Assembly (NCBI GenBank): GCA_032433595.1
Contig: JASWJB010000004.1
Coordinates: forward strand, 62,001 to 126,000
Length of the DNA stretch: 64,000 bases
Origin: Conoideocrella luteorostrata
Lineage: Eukaryota > Ascomycota > Sordariomycetes > Hypocreales > Clavicipitaceae
Reading direction: 5' to 3'
A program made the position numbers and the translations under genes. The notes under the pieces are model-generated. The model made no database searches and had not been told where the DNA came from. It saw only the letters and a program-made list of their open reading frames with translations. Within the stretch, counting starts at the first letter, position 1; each line of letters starts with the position of its first letter. Shown piece after piece: positions 33,789 through 45,536 of this stretch.

Positions 33789-34520
33789 ATGAACGAAAAG
33801 CCACAGCCAGCACAGAATGCCGGCTCAGCCATATACACACCATTCTTCCTCGCCTTCATCTACGATATCCTCGTGATATGGTTCTCTAACAGCTACGTCT
33901 GGAAATGCCCAACCCCCACCAGCCTGCTGCCGCTCTTCGTCGCCTCCCTCGGCAAGCGGCATCTCGATGTGGGCGTCGGATCAGGATACTACCCATCAAA
34001 AGCCCTCTCGTTATCCACATCGCCCGTGGAAGAAATCACCCTCCTTGACCTCAATCCCACGGCCTTGAAAGCCTCACGTCGTCGCATCCTTCAGGCCGTT
34101 TCAACCACACACGATGCCTCTGATGCCCTTACCACGATCAATACCGTTGTCGCAGACGCAGCCCAGAGATTGCCTTTACCAAGGGGCAGTAAATTCGATT
34201 CGATCAGCCTGTTCTACCTACTGCACTGTATGCCTGGGCCGGCAAAGCAGAAGACAAAAGTATTTGATGTGCTGAGGCCGCATCTCGCCGAGGACGGAGT
34301 GGTCGTTGGAGCGACGATTCTGCCGCTGCGGGAGAGAATGAATTGGCTGGCGAGCTGGATCACGGGGACGTATAACAGGAAAGGGGTCTTCGATAATGAA
34401 GGGGATGAGGTTGAGGTTTTTGAGAGCGGGTTAAGGCGGAATTTCGCCCATGTGGATGTGTGGACAGTGGGCATGGTGATGTTGTGGAGGGCGAGGAAGG
34501 CAAGACCCGATCTTGGCTGA
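33789..34520 (+). CDS. SAM-dependent methyltransferase (class I)
   Basis: A single exon encodes 243 residues. Motif I, the SAM-binding glycine loop, is HLDVGVGSGYYPSKAL at about residues 58-73. Motif II carries the acidic residue in TLLDLNPTALKASRRR, and SISLFYLLHCMPGP fits motif IV/V. The protein resembles small stand-alone methyltransferases often found beside fungal polyketide or hybrid synthases, but no synthase is in this window, so the substrate is unknown. The N-terminal hydrophobic patch (FLAFIYDILVIWF) is a normal part of this subfamily and need not span a membrane. The start is the first ATG, set directly after the ATC/ATT-rich leader. Confidence 0.86.
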   Translation: MNEKPQPAQNAGSAIYTPFFLAFIYDILVIWFSNSYVWKCPTPTSLLPLFVASLGKRHLDVGVGSGYYPSKALSLSTSPVEEITLLDLNPTALKASRRRILQAVSTTHDASDALTTINTVVADAAQRLPLPRGSKFDSISLFYLLHCMPGPAKQKTKVFDVLRPHLAEDGVVVGATILPLRERMNWLASWITGTYNRKGVFDNEGDEVEVFESGLRRNFAHVDVWTVGMVMLWRARKARPDLG

Positions 34521-35228
34521 TGAGAATCTAGATGTAAACTTCAAACTAAATCGTGTGATTTATGGAATGAGTTTGATATGAATTCGGCAGGTTTGCTTGT
34601 GCACGTCTTCATGAAGCAGTCGCGATCGATGCGCAGTCATCTTGATCTCCTCACCTCCAACCACCATACACGTCTCTCCACACCCACATCACAATTACGG
34701 CAGAAAACATCACACAGCAACAAGATAGCACCACATCCATTGCCCAAATAATTGCTCTGATTTCATCAATATGAAATGCCCATCCTGCATCCACACAGCC
34801 CCTCACGTCCACCGCTCGCATTACGATCCCTCTCCGTGCCTGGTCTGCTGCTTCGGCATATACACCTTCGCCCGCCAGTCAGCAGTCCTCATACCCATTG
34901 CTGCGTTGGCGCTCCACTTCTAGTGGTCGAGTTCGGACACAATTTGCATTAGCGATGCGGCGCCTGATTGTTGGAGGATTCGTTAGGCGACGTTCCCTGT
35001 GGTACGGGTTTCCCCTGCGTCTTCACCCACCACCTCATGAAATGCCATCCTATCAAACTCAACATATCCACAACAAGATTGCTTGATTTGACTTCTCTCA
35101 TGACAGAGTAATTCAGCAGACTAATTCTTTTCCAGACTCTCGCATCCCTACTTATCCACATCGCCGAGATTATATGCTACCACCGGGGCGTCCGCAGATC
35201 CATCCACAAACCCAGCATACTGCACTCC
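34521..35228. other. Intergenic; one short Cys-rich frame
   Basis: A 50-codon frame at 34771-34923 begins MKCPSC and contains CLVCC followed by a hydrophobic tail. It has no splice partner or family match that I recognise. The word ATGAAATGCC recurs at 35037, which may reflect a small local duplication. Confidence 0.4.
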
Positions 35229-35535
35229 ATGTTTCCAACGATCCATTTTCTCATCGCTTTAGCCGCCATGGTCTCTCTTATCTACCTAGTCCGCATGATG
35301 CCATTCAGAGATGGTGTCCCTATCCGACCTACTGTAGCATTGATGGTCCTCCTGGCATTACAAACGTGAGTTGCGATGCTGGCTTTCGTCCACCCAATCC
35401 GGTGGCATATGCGAGAACACTGCTGATATTTGTAGGTTGGCGAGTCTGAATGCTTGTTTGTGGGGATTGTGTGGGTGGCGATTGGATCGCCTTCGCAGGC
35501 TTGATGATGACTTTGATGGAAGGTCTTGGTCGTAA
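35229..35535 (+). CDS. Possible small membrane protein, two exons
   Basis: Exons 35229-35365 and 35436-35535 are joined across a 70-nt GTGAGT...TAG intron that keeps frame and gives 78 residues. The first exon encodes MFPTIHFLIALAAMVSLIYL, a strong membrane-spanning or signal segment. A second hydrophobic stretch (VALMVLLALQT) runs into the second exon, which ends in Arg/Asp-rich sequence. No family is recognised. The support is only the coherent splice and composition; it could be the remnant of a larger gene or a chance frame. Confidence 0.3.
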
Positions 35536-35752
35536 TCGGAGACAAGTAGCAGCAGTGGGCGAAGCTGGAATAGTCATTGATTCTGAGACGGGCTTGCAGG
35601 AGGGTGCCGCGTTCATACATATTCATTACCGATAGGATAGCCATGCACCTTAAACCCAAACTTTTGTAGTACTACATTATCAACCCTTGCAGCAAAGATC
35701 ATTTTAGTAGGGCGCGGGTGTCCATGGTGACTGAACCTCCCCCTTTTCTCAC

Positions 35753-37979
35753 CTACAGTAAATTGCCCGCAAACCCTCCGCTAGCCGCAAACCGCATCTG
35801 ATACTCGCGTAAATCAGCCCAGTGTGCCAGCTCCTCTTCCTCGTCCTCAGCCGTCATCTGGGTCGGGTCCGTGGCTCGACTGGCTGCCGCTGGACCTGTC
35901 TTCTCCATTTTGATCAGAATATCAATCAACTGCGAAAGTGCGTGCTCAGATTTTATTGCGAGCGGACCCTTTCGGTCATTCGAATTATTCAACAGCGTCG
36001 ACGCAACCTGCCGGATCTTGTTGATCAGTGAAAGGCCGTTTGGCTCCATGTTACGCTGTGAGATGGACCCCATAACTTCCAGTAGGTTCTGCACAATCAA
36101 CTCCCGCTCCGCCGCCATCAAGGAATGAATCTCCATATCGTCTTCGTCTTGGAGCGCCTTCTCCTCCACAGACCGGTTTTCCACAGGGTTGGCTTCCTCC
36201 TCGGCAAGGTGCACGTCCCGGAGGTTAAAGTACGACTCGACAAAGTATGACCGCGTCGCAAGTTGGGACAGGAAGATGTTGGCCTTCTGAATCTCGTACT
36301 GCAGTCTCCGGCGTTGTGCTGGTTGTGTCTTGATCAGATTGCGGACGTCGTGAGAGGGCTGAGCGTTTGGCCAGGCTGGGGGTACATATTGCAACCCCGA
36401 TTCGTCCAGAGCCGCCAGTAAAAGGACGTCTTCTCCCTGCGGCGCGAGTTGCAACTCTGGGGGTAGATTGTCGGTGATGCTCTTTGCAGCAATCAAACCA
36501 TCTCTGAGCAAGATACGCTGGTCGTTCCACGGAAGTGTGCTCATGCCGTATGCGAGCTCCAAGCTGACAACGCCATTCATCGTCGTGTAAATGTCGATCC
36601 CAAACCGAAACCCGGTCAACAGTGTCACAGTCCCTTCAGCTTGGTGGATGATCTCGTTCGCCAAAACACAGATATCGTCTACATTTTCGGGATACGCAGG
36701 ATATGGCAAGCTCGGAGTAGAAGGCGCAATTACAAGGTCGGCGCCAGCGATGCCCAGCTGAGCCATCGATCTAAGAATATGTCAGCATATCATACAGGAA
36801 TACACATACGTTACTTTGGAGTTCAGCTCACCGAATGCCCAGCAAGAGACACCAGAACAAACGCTTCCCAATCTGATCTTTGACCTGGTTGAACGGCAAG
36901 GACTCTTGGGAATACGGATCCGTTCCAAAGGTAGGCAAATCCGCGGGGTGCTTGGGTCTCATAAATCCAAGTTCCCGTATCAGAATCAATGTCTCTGCCA
37001 TGAAATGCCGCGCCGAGTTCCATTGCAGCGTATATGCACCAGCCAGACCCAAAAAGTAGCTTGTGCAAGCGTCGTCCAGAGTCTTGGGCTGTTTCAGAAT
37101 CCATTTACTTCCCCTCGTGAGCAGTGCAATATCCCTGCACTGTTCGACCAACACAATGGCTTTGGGGAACAAGTGCGTGCTATGTTGGGCCTTCAGGTGT
37201 TCTCTCGCGCTTCTTGGAAATGACGAGACCAAAGCACTGATCATGCTAGCCAAAAGCCCTAGAAACTCGGGTCTGCTTCGATCCTCCCTGTTCGCAAACG
37301 AGTGTCGAAACGTAGGTTCGTGCGGGAACGGCGCCAAGGGGTGAATGTACGTAAAGAAGTCGTCAACCAGAAGCTCCAATACGGGCATGGGAGCAATCGA
37401 CTCCGCATCGAGCATCCCATCAGATGAGATGTCCATGAGTGTCTTGGCGGCAGTCTGGGGAGAGGGTGACGCAGAAGTCCCGACAGTGGCTATCTCCAAA
37501 CGAGCTCGTTTAGCGGCCTTAGCAGCTTCAGCATGCTTGTTTGGGGGGCCGCGACGCTTCGTCTCGCGCTCCCAAGTACAATCGGCGCCTAATTCGCGGC
37601 ACGGTTTGCAGGGAATGTTCGAATCATCGCATTTTACTTTCCGCCTGCTGCACAAGTCGCATGCTCGTCGTAACCGCGTCAACTTGGGATTGATGGTCGG
37701 GTCGCGCATCGCACCACCAGTTCCCGAGTCAAGATGCTGCGTCGCGTCAGAAACCGGTGGAAAATCTGGTATGCCAGGGACAGCACCGCCGATCTGTGCA
37801 TGATGTTGTTCCTGGTGTTGCGATACGGCCTCAGCAGCAGCGGCGGCATGTTGGAGAGCTTGAGGATTTTGAATAGCCTGGGCTGCATCTCTGGCCGCTT
37901 GGACGATATCTAGTCCATTACTGGCATAGACGTGGGCGGTCGCAAGCGGCGATGGCGACGCCTGTGGAGATGATTTCAT
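35753..37979 (-). CDS. Zn2Cys6 fungal transcription factor with fungal-specific regulatory domain
   Basis: Exons 37979-36832 and 36770-35753 encode 721 residues. An Ala/Gln-rich N-terminus leads to a canonical binuclear cluster beginning ACDLCSRRKVKCDD, with cysteines at about 107, 110, 117, 124, 127 and 134, and a basic linker containing KRRGPPNKH. The middle section (about residues 200-480) has the features of the fungal transcription-factor regulatory domain, including DDFFTYIHPLAPFPHEPTF and GKRLFWCLLLGIRS around the intron. The C-terminus is acidic. Frames upstream of the chosen ATG use only a TTG start. It should act in the nucleus on CGG-type half sites; the target genes are unknown. 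Confidence 0.88.
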
Positions 37980-38605
37980 TCTGATTTGGCAGCACGCGAG
38001 CAACGAATTGTCGCGATGGCTGATTATCGGCGGATATCCGGATCTTCGCGTTGAACGTTGAAGCGAGGTGAAGCCGACACCCGGTTGTAGGCAAAACTAG
38101 TTAGGGGAAAGGAAAATTGGGTGGGGCTCGATCACGTGAAGATTTGTACTTGCGAACCTGGTGCCTTGGTGCCTTGGTGGTGCTGCTGCGTGTGTAGTTA
38201 ACAAACCACTCCCCCTTCTTGTATAGTCACCGCCGGTGTTGAGCCAAACAGCATTATTGCAACCGGCAATGTGTTACCCTGATCTGCTTGAATCACTCTT
38301 ACCAGTCCATTTCAAAGATTGAGTCTTCGCTTCGTCCAATGTGGTCAATTGTGCCAACCGTACCATGTACCCTACCCCGTCGGAGACCCCCGAGTTCACA
38401 GCCAATGCATCTGAGCCTCAGGTGTCCATGTAAGCCCGCCCCTCCATCCCAAGTCCTAGCTTCCAGATCGTCACAGGGATCCAAGAGTTTCATCAGTCTA
38501 CTTTTGCGTTGTACCTTGCTTGTGCGTGTTTTCATTTCGCAAACCACTGTGCGGGTACGGAATACCTACGATTAAGTTTCCTTTTACACCATCATTTGCA
38601 TCACC
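37980..38605. promoter_or_regulatory. Upstream region of the Zn2Cys6 regulator
   Basis: This spacer contains the leftward promoter of the regulator. A short frame from 38365 to 38428 (MYPTPSETPEF...) ends at a good donor, GTAAGC, and might be a first exon of the frame at 38606, but acceptor choice is ambiguous. Confidence 0.35.
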
Positions 38606-39082
38606 ATGCCACGCAACGATCGCAGATACACCCTCAAAGCAGAACTGACAAAAGCTGCTAAATTATCCAATCTTCAAGTTGGCCTGTCCACACCACTTCG
38701 AGTCCTCCCCGTCATCGCAATCGCTGCCGGAGGCACCTTATCTAGGGTAATGAAGAGCGACAACCGCATCGAAAACCTGATATTAGGACCAGATGAAACA
38801 TTTCTTCTACAACCACCTGCATCCCCCCACAAGAGCGACGGGTCAAAGGGGTCCATCGTATCAGCGAAAGCGGGTAGACGGTCTGGGGTGGTGATGATGT
38901 GCATGAACTGTGACGCAATGGCGAAAAGGCTAAACCTGCCGTGGATAGACGCGATGCATCCTTACTTTACGGATAAATTTGCTTATCTATCCTCGATGTT
39001 GGTGACAGAGAGTGCTTTCGCCGGAAGGCATAAGTTCACAGTGGCGTCAAGCTCAAAACCCGCAATCTGTGGTACCGAGTAA
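38606..39082 (+). CDS. Hypothetical protein, unrecognised
   Basis: An open frame of 158 codons starts MPRNDRRYTLKAEL and ends at 39082. Its composition is protein-like in places (LPVIAIAAGGTLSRVMKSD, then VVMMCMNCDAMAKRL), but I recognise no family. An alternative model joins a short exon at 38365 to this frame near 38632 and removes the first residues. The downstream 300 bp contains further coding-like stretches in shifting frames, so this may be a decaying gene rather than a functional one. Confidence 0.3.
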   Translation: MPRNDRRYTLKAELTKAAKLSNLQVGLSTPLRVLPVIAIAAGGTLSRVMKSDNRIENLILGPDETFLLQPPASPHKSDGSKGSIVSAKAGRRSGVVMMCMNCDAMAKRLNLPWIDAMHPYFTDKFAYLSSMLVTESAFAGRHKFTVASSSKPAICGTE

Positions 39083-39756
39083 TTCTAGAAGCGTCGGAAT
39101 TTGCCGAGCCCGCGACAGTAGCAATCATCTCCCCTTCGTGTTTATTAGTAACCAATAAAGCGCCAAGTTGCGCACTGACTTTGACTGGCCGCGTAACCAC
39201 CTCCACTTTGATGTCGGAACTTTTGCAGCAGCCCCAGGCCCTGACATCGACCCGTACCGACGGATGTCAACCTCAATGATGTTCGCTACAACTACCGAGG
39301 ACCGTTGCAGCTGGACTGCAAGATTGATGTGGCCCGCATGAACCGGTGGACAATTTCACATCTGAAAGGCTGGTGGCTGTCATGACGTTTCCACGAGCCC
39401 ACCCAAGATGATGCGGCTAACGAGCTGATTGGCCAGGTCGTATGTATCGACAAATGCCGTTGTTACATCGAGCCGTCCTCTTGGGACGTGGCGTGTTTAA
39501 GTCGTTATAAGCTTTAAAATAGGTCAACACATGTCTTGGCCCTTGCTATGTTGGCCACGTGTGCAAGGGGCTTATCTGCTTGAAGTAGCTCTTGCTGCAG
39601 TACATACAATACACTTCAAGGGATATAATATATGTACTTTCGTCTGTCCCTGCAACCATGGAATCCGAAAGCTCGTAAGGGTCATCCCCCCCCCCAGCAC
39701 GCATCCAATTAAAACGACATACATACGAGCCATGCGATGGTGGTGATAGTTCCAAA
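39083..39756. other. Intergenic with coding-like but frame-broken stretches
   Basis: Between 39140 and 39420 several frames give protein-like segments (for example DFDWPRNHLHFDVGTF and, in another frame, DVRYNYRGPLQLDCKIDVAR) interrupted by stops. This looks like a degenerate gene, but its family could not be identified. The rest is promoter for the regulator at 39757. Confidence 0.35.
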
Positions 39757-41795
39757 ATGCCTCGCGTAAAACCTGGTCAGAGGCAGCGGGCAAGAGCACC
39801 AAAGGTTCGGACCGGATGCCGAACATGCAAGTTAGTCATTTCTTAGTCCATACTTCCCATTCTGTTCCCTTGACAATCCGACGGTGCATGCAGACAAGTG
39901 CCACTGCCTAGACTCTTGGCAGCTACTCACGAGACGTTGCGATACTGACTGGTGTGTTGCATTTGTACAGGAGTAAGCCCATGGTCCAATAGCAAAAAAA
40001 GGTCTACCTTTGTAACGTGGGACCTGTGGCTTACCACTGTACAGCGCGGAGAGTGAAGTGCGATGAGACTCATCCAGCTTGCAAAAGATGTTAGCTTCTC
40101 CCTAAAGGTGCGGATACTGTGTGCAAAAAATGGTAGCTGAACAACATGTGATATATAGGTACATCAACCGGCCGCAGTTGTGATGGCTATGAGCCGATAC
40201 CTGTCAACGCCTCGCCGAAATTCATCACCGTGGTGCCGGTACAGCTCCGCCGGGAAGAGTCGCGTTCTATGCAGTTCTTCTGCGAAAAGACCCTCCTACA
40301 GCTGACAAGCTTCTTCAAAGACGAATTCTGGACCCGCCAAGTTCTCCAGGTAGCTGATTCCGAAAACTGCATTCGGCATTCATTAATCGCACTTGCTTCA
40401 TATCATGAATTATACATGGGCCACACAAGCCTACCGACACGCAAGCTAAATCATTTTGCCCTGCGCCATTACAACTTATCAATAGGGGCAATACTCGGCT
40501 CTAAGAAAACTCCTTCCAACACTCATACTCACCTGATATCATGTGTCATGTTCATTTGCATTGAGGTAAGGCGGCAGATGTTGGCGAGATCCAGAGCAGA
40601 CCCACGATCTCTGCTTTTTAACTTGGGATTTCTCCCACCCCGGCGGCATTTTGTGTTTTGCAAGATTCATTGTTAAATTTTCTGCGCTGTGTCATCCTCG
40701 TCATTCCAGACTCCAGAAACTAACCTTGGCCGGATAGGCATTGCAAAAACGCACACAGAGCGTACTGCAACTTGTTAAGGCAGGATATCGCATGTTACGG
40801 GAGTATGGATTTCACCATTGTTCTCGCAAGACTGATCCGAACTGGCCACCGGCGAAAGTATCCGACGCAAATTCGACCATTCGTTATACCTACAACTTTT
40901 TGCGACGCATAGTTACCCAATTGTATCTGGTAAGCTGAGATGTGAGCCGTCTTGAGCAAAGAGATGATTGGCTGACATGGCATAGGTGATGAGGGATCTA
41001 GATCCTGAATTATCCAGCATTGTGTCCGACATTATGCAGTCGCATGAACAATCCGGGTCGTCTAAGTTCGCGTTTGAGTCTTTGAGCGATGCGCAGCAGG
41101 AGATTAGCCACATGCGCCTACAACTTGAGCAGAAACAAAAGAGCAATTTGCCGCGCAACATGAATGCCTGGTTCGTTGCATTCAAAGACTTCCAAGCTAA
41201 TAACGAAAAGAGGCATGATGCGAATTCTGATAGGAGAGCCGTAGCGCTGCTGGAACTACAAGCTCGTTTCCTTGCAGTTGACATAGCCATAAATTGTACA
41301 GGCGAGCAGGTCAATCACTTGCTTTGGGATGAATACACCAAAGAATTTGACAAAATGCTCAATTTTGCAGAGGAAGCCATGGAATTGCGGCTATCACGAG
41401 GCGCAGCGGGCCCAACACCCCAATTCCACATGCATTCCGGCACCGTGCCGGTGCTCTATGGCATCATTGCCAGGTGCAGAGACCCTGCAATTCGCAGGCG
41501 AGCAGTTACCATGATGTTGTCTCAGCCTCTGCGCGAGGGTATTTTGGACAGCAATGTGATCTTGGGGCTGGGGCGCAAAATCATGGCTGCTGAAGAGGGG
41601 AGCGCTCGCACACCATTGCTAGTTTCATGCAGCGATATTCCGGTTGAGTCTAGAGTTCAAAAAGTCAGTGTCGCTGCTGGTACTCGCGATAACGAGTACA
41701 TGGTTGGCTATCAATTGGGCCGTGGATGGTGGTGGGAGAGTGTCGAGTGTATATTAAACTATAGAGAGCCAGTGAAATCTTTTGACTGTAATTAA
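39757..41795 (+). CDS. Zn2Cys6 transcription factor with a predicted 2-nt microexon
   Basis: Predicted exons are 39757-39830, 39971-39972, 40045-40089, 40159-40565, 40738-40929 and 40986-41795, totalling 1530 nt and 509 residues. Spliced this way the N-terminus reads GCRTCKTRRVKCDE then THPACKRCTSTGRSC, a perfect C-X2-C-X6-C-X6-C-X2-C-X6-C zinc cluster at residues 21-48. Exon 1 leaves phase 2 and exon 3 needs phase 1, so the two-base exon GA, flanked by TTGTACAG and GTAAGC, is required to keep frame. The remainder carries a helical regulatory region typical of short fungal C6 regulators (for example EALQKRTQSVLQLVKAGYRM) and ends with a stop at 41793. If the microexon is not used, the gene is frameshifted inside its DNA-binding domain. 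Target genes are unknown; its neighbour is the ceramidase gene. Confidence 0.75.
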
Positions 41796-43122
41796 TGCAC
41801 ACATAAACATATTGAATCAATGAGATATAATATCGGGCCTTTTGGAAAAGGGTGTCTGTCTGTTCACTCAGCTTATTTGAGAAGTATATCCCTTTCAAGG
41901 TGTCAAGTTGATATCATGATGCTCAACCGATGTCCTTGTTCGTAAAGGTCGACAGCGCAGCATTCGGATGTATCGGATACTTGCACCCGTCTCTTAGCAA
42001 TACAATTTAGTGTTATTCATCGAGTTACTTCGCGTTAACTAAACAGCTTTAGAATTTGTTAATTATTATAACGCCAGCCCATTACTGCACACATCATTGA
42101 CGAACGTCCAAAGATGCATATGTATATCATCAACGTTGCGTTCAGCCTATATCTTTGAACCCCCGTCCTGCATGCCTTCGGTATGCTCAGCACGAAGGAA
42201 CACGCAATGTGGGATGGCACCCGAGATGCTCTTTGGCACAGCTACCCCACTGCTGCCTAGTCACTCTCCCCTCGGTGCTAACTGGTAAATGTGACGGTGC
42301 TCCCCAATCCATCGAAGCACTTCACATTCATGTAGACAATTGAGCTGGCAATGATCGTTCCGCCCGGCGCAGGTGGTTCTCGGGGCTCGGGCCGAAGCCT
42401 CAAGTTACGGCCACGTTCGAACGGTTGTTAGTTGCATGAATGGCAATTAATAGTAAGTTCCGTACTCCGTAGTCATCAGAGACTTTTTCTGTGTGTCTAG
42501 GATTCCCGATGCAGCGACAAGGAACTAACCTACGGTCCCATCCGATATAGTCAAAGCGCGACGCACTAAGTCCTTGGCCTCATCCAAGTTGGGCCTGCGA
42601 TGGGCTCAGCGCCGGAACGGCCCACTCTAAGCTTTGAGACGTCAAAGTGTCTGCTAGGTCTACCATGTCTGTATGGTTCGATGAAACACGTTATTTAGAC
42701 TTTGCGGCGGGCACGCATTGACATTCGGATGCCCTGTTCACTATCTTCTAATCTCGGATATTTCATGGCTCGAGAAACTGGTCTAGCGAAGTACCTAAGT
42801 TGCGTGTCGCCCAAACGGTAGTCGTCCGGATTTGAATACAATCATGGCATTCCGACCGCCGTTGGTTAGACGGATCTGCGTTCCTGTTGCGACACCAAAT
42901 TCTCGCCCAGAAGGCCTATACTGAAGTAGTCCCTTGTGTTCCTTGGCAAAGGCGATGAAGGGGTAAGGCGCACAAAAGGCTTGTTGTGTACGTTTCCGAC
43001 AGTTCGCAATTCGTAGCTTCAGTTGCGCAACCGTGGCGGCTCCGGAGCTATGTCCTAGTACAAGTTGACCATAATCCAGTCGCGGCTACGATACATGGGA
43101 ACGCCGGTCTTTCCACGACAAG
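41796..43122. other. Intergenic, 1.3 kb
   Basis: No protein-like frame longer than about 60 codons was found. One TACTCCGTA site lies at 42463-42471. The right part is the promoter region of the ceramidase gene. Confidence 0.5.
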
Positions 43123-45536
43123 ATGCGGGCATTTGTTTCATCTCCAGCATTGCTGTTGAGCCTGTTGGCTCTGCTTCTACTGATCGCCACCGGAACGAAC
43201 GCTTTGCCGGAGCGGTATGTCAACCTCCATGGCAAGTTCTCAAGGTCCAGTGTTCGATCGCCATATACGGCCATTCCTCGGAATAGTTCCGCCAAGAACG
43301 AGTACCTTATTGGAGCGGGAAAGGCAGACATCACCGGCCCTGTCGCCGACGTCATCCTAACTGGTTATGCTAATCTTGGCCAAGTTGGAGCGGGGATTCG
43401 TCAGCGCATATTCAGTCGAGCTTTCATCGTGGGAGACGTGAATAACCCAAAAGACCGTATTGTGTACGTGGTGCTGGACAATTTGGTTGGAGATACTGCG
43501 ATTCGCTTTGGAGTCTTGGATGCACTTGCATCCATGGGCGGAGACTATGTCCTCTATGGTCAGCATAATGTCGCCCTTGCCGCTGCACATAGCCACTCGG
43601 CCCCTGGGGGCTGGAATAATTATCTGGTTCCTCAAATACCGGGCTTGGGGTTTGATGAGCAAAGCTACCAGGCCATTGTGGACGGCGTGGTTCTCTCTAT
43701 TAAGCGAGCTCACGAGAGTTTGGCAGAGGTATGACGCAGTCCTCATCATGTCTTTTGCCGTCTTTCGCAAACGCATGGCATGCCATACGATGATAAGCTG
43801 TGCGACTAACAGATAGCTGACAGGGTCGTCTCGATATCGGAACTACCGAAATAACAGACGCTTCCATCAACAGGTCGCAATGGGCGTACCTTCACAACCC
43901 GGCCGAGGAACGTGCCCGCTACGCCGCGTCAACCGATACAACAATGACACTGCTGCGCTTCACCAGAGCGTCGGATAACAAAATTACGGGCGTGCTAAAC
44001 TGGTTCCCGGTCCACGGAACATCGCTCTACAGGAACAACACGCACGTGGCCGGTGATAACAAGGGTCTGGCTGCTTGGATGGTCGAGCAAGAAATGAAGG
44101 CCGACCCAGCATTCGCAGATGGATTCATCGCGGCATTCAGTCAAGCGAACCTGGCGGATGTCACTCCCAATACCGAGGGTGCGTGGTGTGAGGATGGATC
44201 TGGCCAGCAGTGTAGTTTTGAGACCTCAACATGCGCAGACGGCACTGTCGCAGCTTGTCAAGGTCGAGGGCCGAATTTCCGCGTCCAAGATCAGGGAGCT
44301 AGCAGTTGCCATGAAATCGCGAGGCGACAACTAAATGGGGCGAAAAAAATCTTGGTATGTGGCAAGCTCTTCACAATGCTTGGCTTTCACAAACTATGTA
44401 GACTGACTGCGAATGCAAAAAAAATAAAGGCCTCCATGAGCGAAGCACCGACCTCAGTCAAGGGCTCTAGCGTCAAGTCATTTCATTTCTTTCACAACAT
44501 GGAGTATTGGGAGTTCATATTGCCAAACGGACAAAAGGCAATGACTTGCCCTGCAGCACTCGGACACTCATTTGCCGCGGGGACCACTGACGGCCGTGGC
44601 GAGTTCGACTTTATCCAAGGCGACTCGGGCAAGCCTCACAATCCAGAGTGGGATTTAATTCTGCGGCTCATTCAGAACCCCTCTCCGAGACAGATCGATT
44701 GCCAGAAACCCAAGCCGATATTTCTGAGCGGCGGCGAACTCAAACTGCCTTACGAATGGGAGCCCAGCATCGTGGACGTCATGATGTTCCGTGTGGGCCA
44801 GCTCGTCATCATCCTAAGTCCCAGCGAAGTCACAACCATGAGCGGCCGACGGTGGAAGGAGGCTGTTGAGAAGCAAGTCATGTCATTTGTGAAGGATCCT
44901 ATTGTTGTTCTTGGCAGTCCTGCTAATACATATGCGCACTATGTGACAACACCAGAGGAGTACGACGCTCAGCGGTATGAAGGGGCTTCAACTATCTTCG
45001 GTCGGCATGAATTGGATGCGTACATCAACCTGACTGTGAGCAACATGGATTACCTCAAGCCTGGCGCTACCGGACAACCTCCGCAGGGAAAGCTACCACC
45101 AAACAACCGGAACGTGTCGATTAGTCTACTTGCGCCAGTTCTGTATGACAAGGCACCTGCGTTCCAGCCATTTGGCAACGTCTTGCTTCAACCAAGCAGA
45201 ACATACCAAAAAGGCAATGTAGTGAAATCGACCTTTCAGGGAGCAGATCCACGTAATAACCTTCGCCTGGATGGAACGTTTGCGGCCGTGGAGAGGCTGG
45301 GAGATGACGGGAGATGGACTCAGGTGGCTGATGATGCGGATTGGTATCTCGTGTACACATGGCGGCGGACGAGCGGCATCTTAGGCTCTAGTGAAGTCGA
45401 CATCACTTGGGATACGTCCGGAAATGCGAAGGCAGGAACATACCGCTTCAAGTATTACGGAGACGCTAAAAATATTGGAGGAGGCATCGAAAGCTTTGTT
45501 GGGACGAGCGATCCATTCCAGGTCCATCAATTTTGA
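43123..45536 (+). CDS. Secreted neutral/alkaline ceramidase with altered nucleophile motif
   Basis: Exons 43123-43728, 43824-44354 and 44430-45536 encode 747 residues; the second intron (75 nt) is a multiple of three, so the frame stays open if it is retained. A signal peptide covers the first 27 residues. Neutral ceramidase landmarks follow: GAGKADITGPVADV, the metal-binding AAAHSHSAPGG (His 156 and 158) and WFPVHGTS (His 266), then a segment rich in paired Cys (AWCEDGSGQQCSF). The amidase hexapeptide, GDVSPN in characterised enzymes, is ADVTPN here (residues 313-318), so the expected nucleophilic Ser is Thr 316. The C-terminal part has FGRHELDAY, near the remaining metal ligands, and an immunoglobulin-like domain. 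The expected reaction is hydrolysis of ceramide to sphingosine and fatty acid outside the cell, but activity is uncertain given the substitution. Confidence 0.9.

Noticed and set aside
44355..44429. In-frame insertion in the ceramidase
   Set aside because: It is bounded by GTATGT and AAG, interrupts a conserved segment and is Lys/Ala-rich; treated as an intron that happens to be a multiple of three, not as an extra domain.
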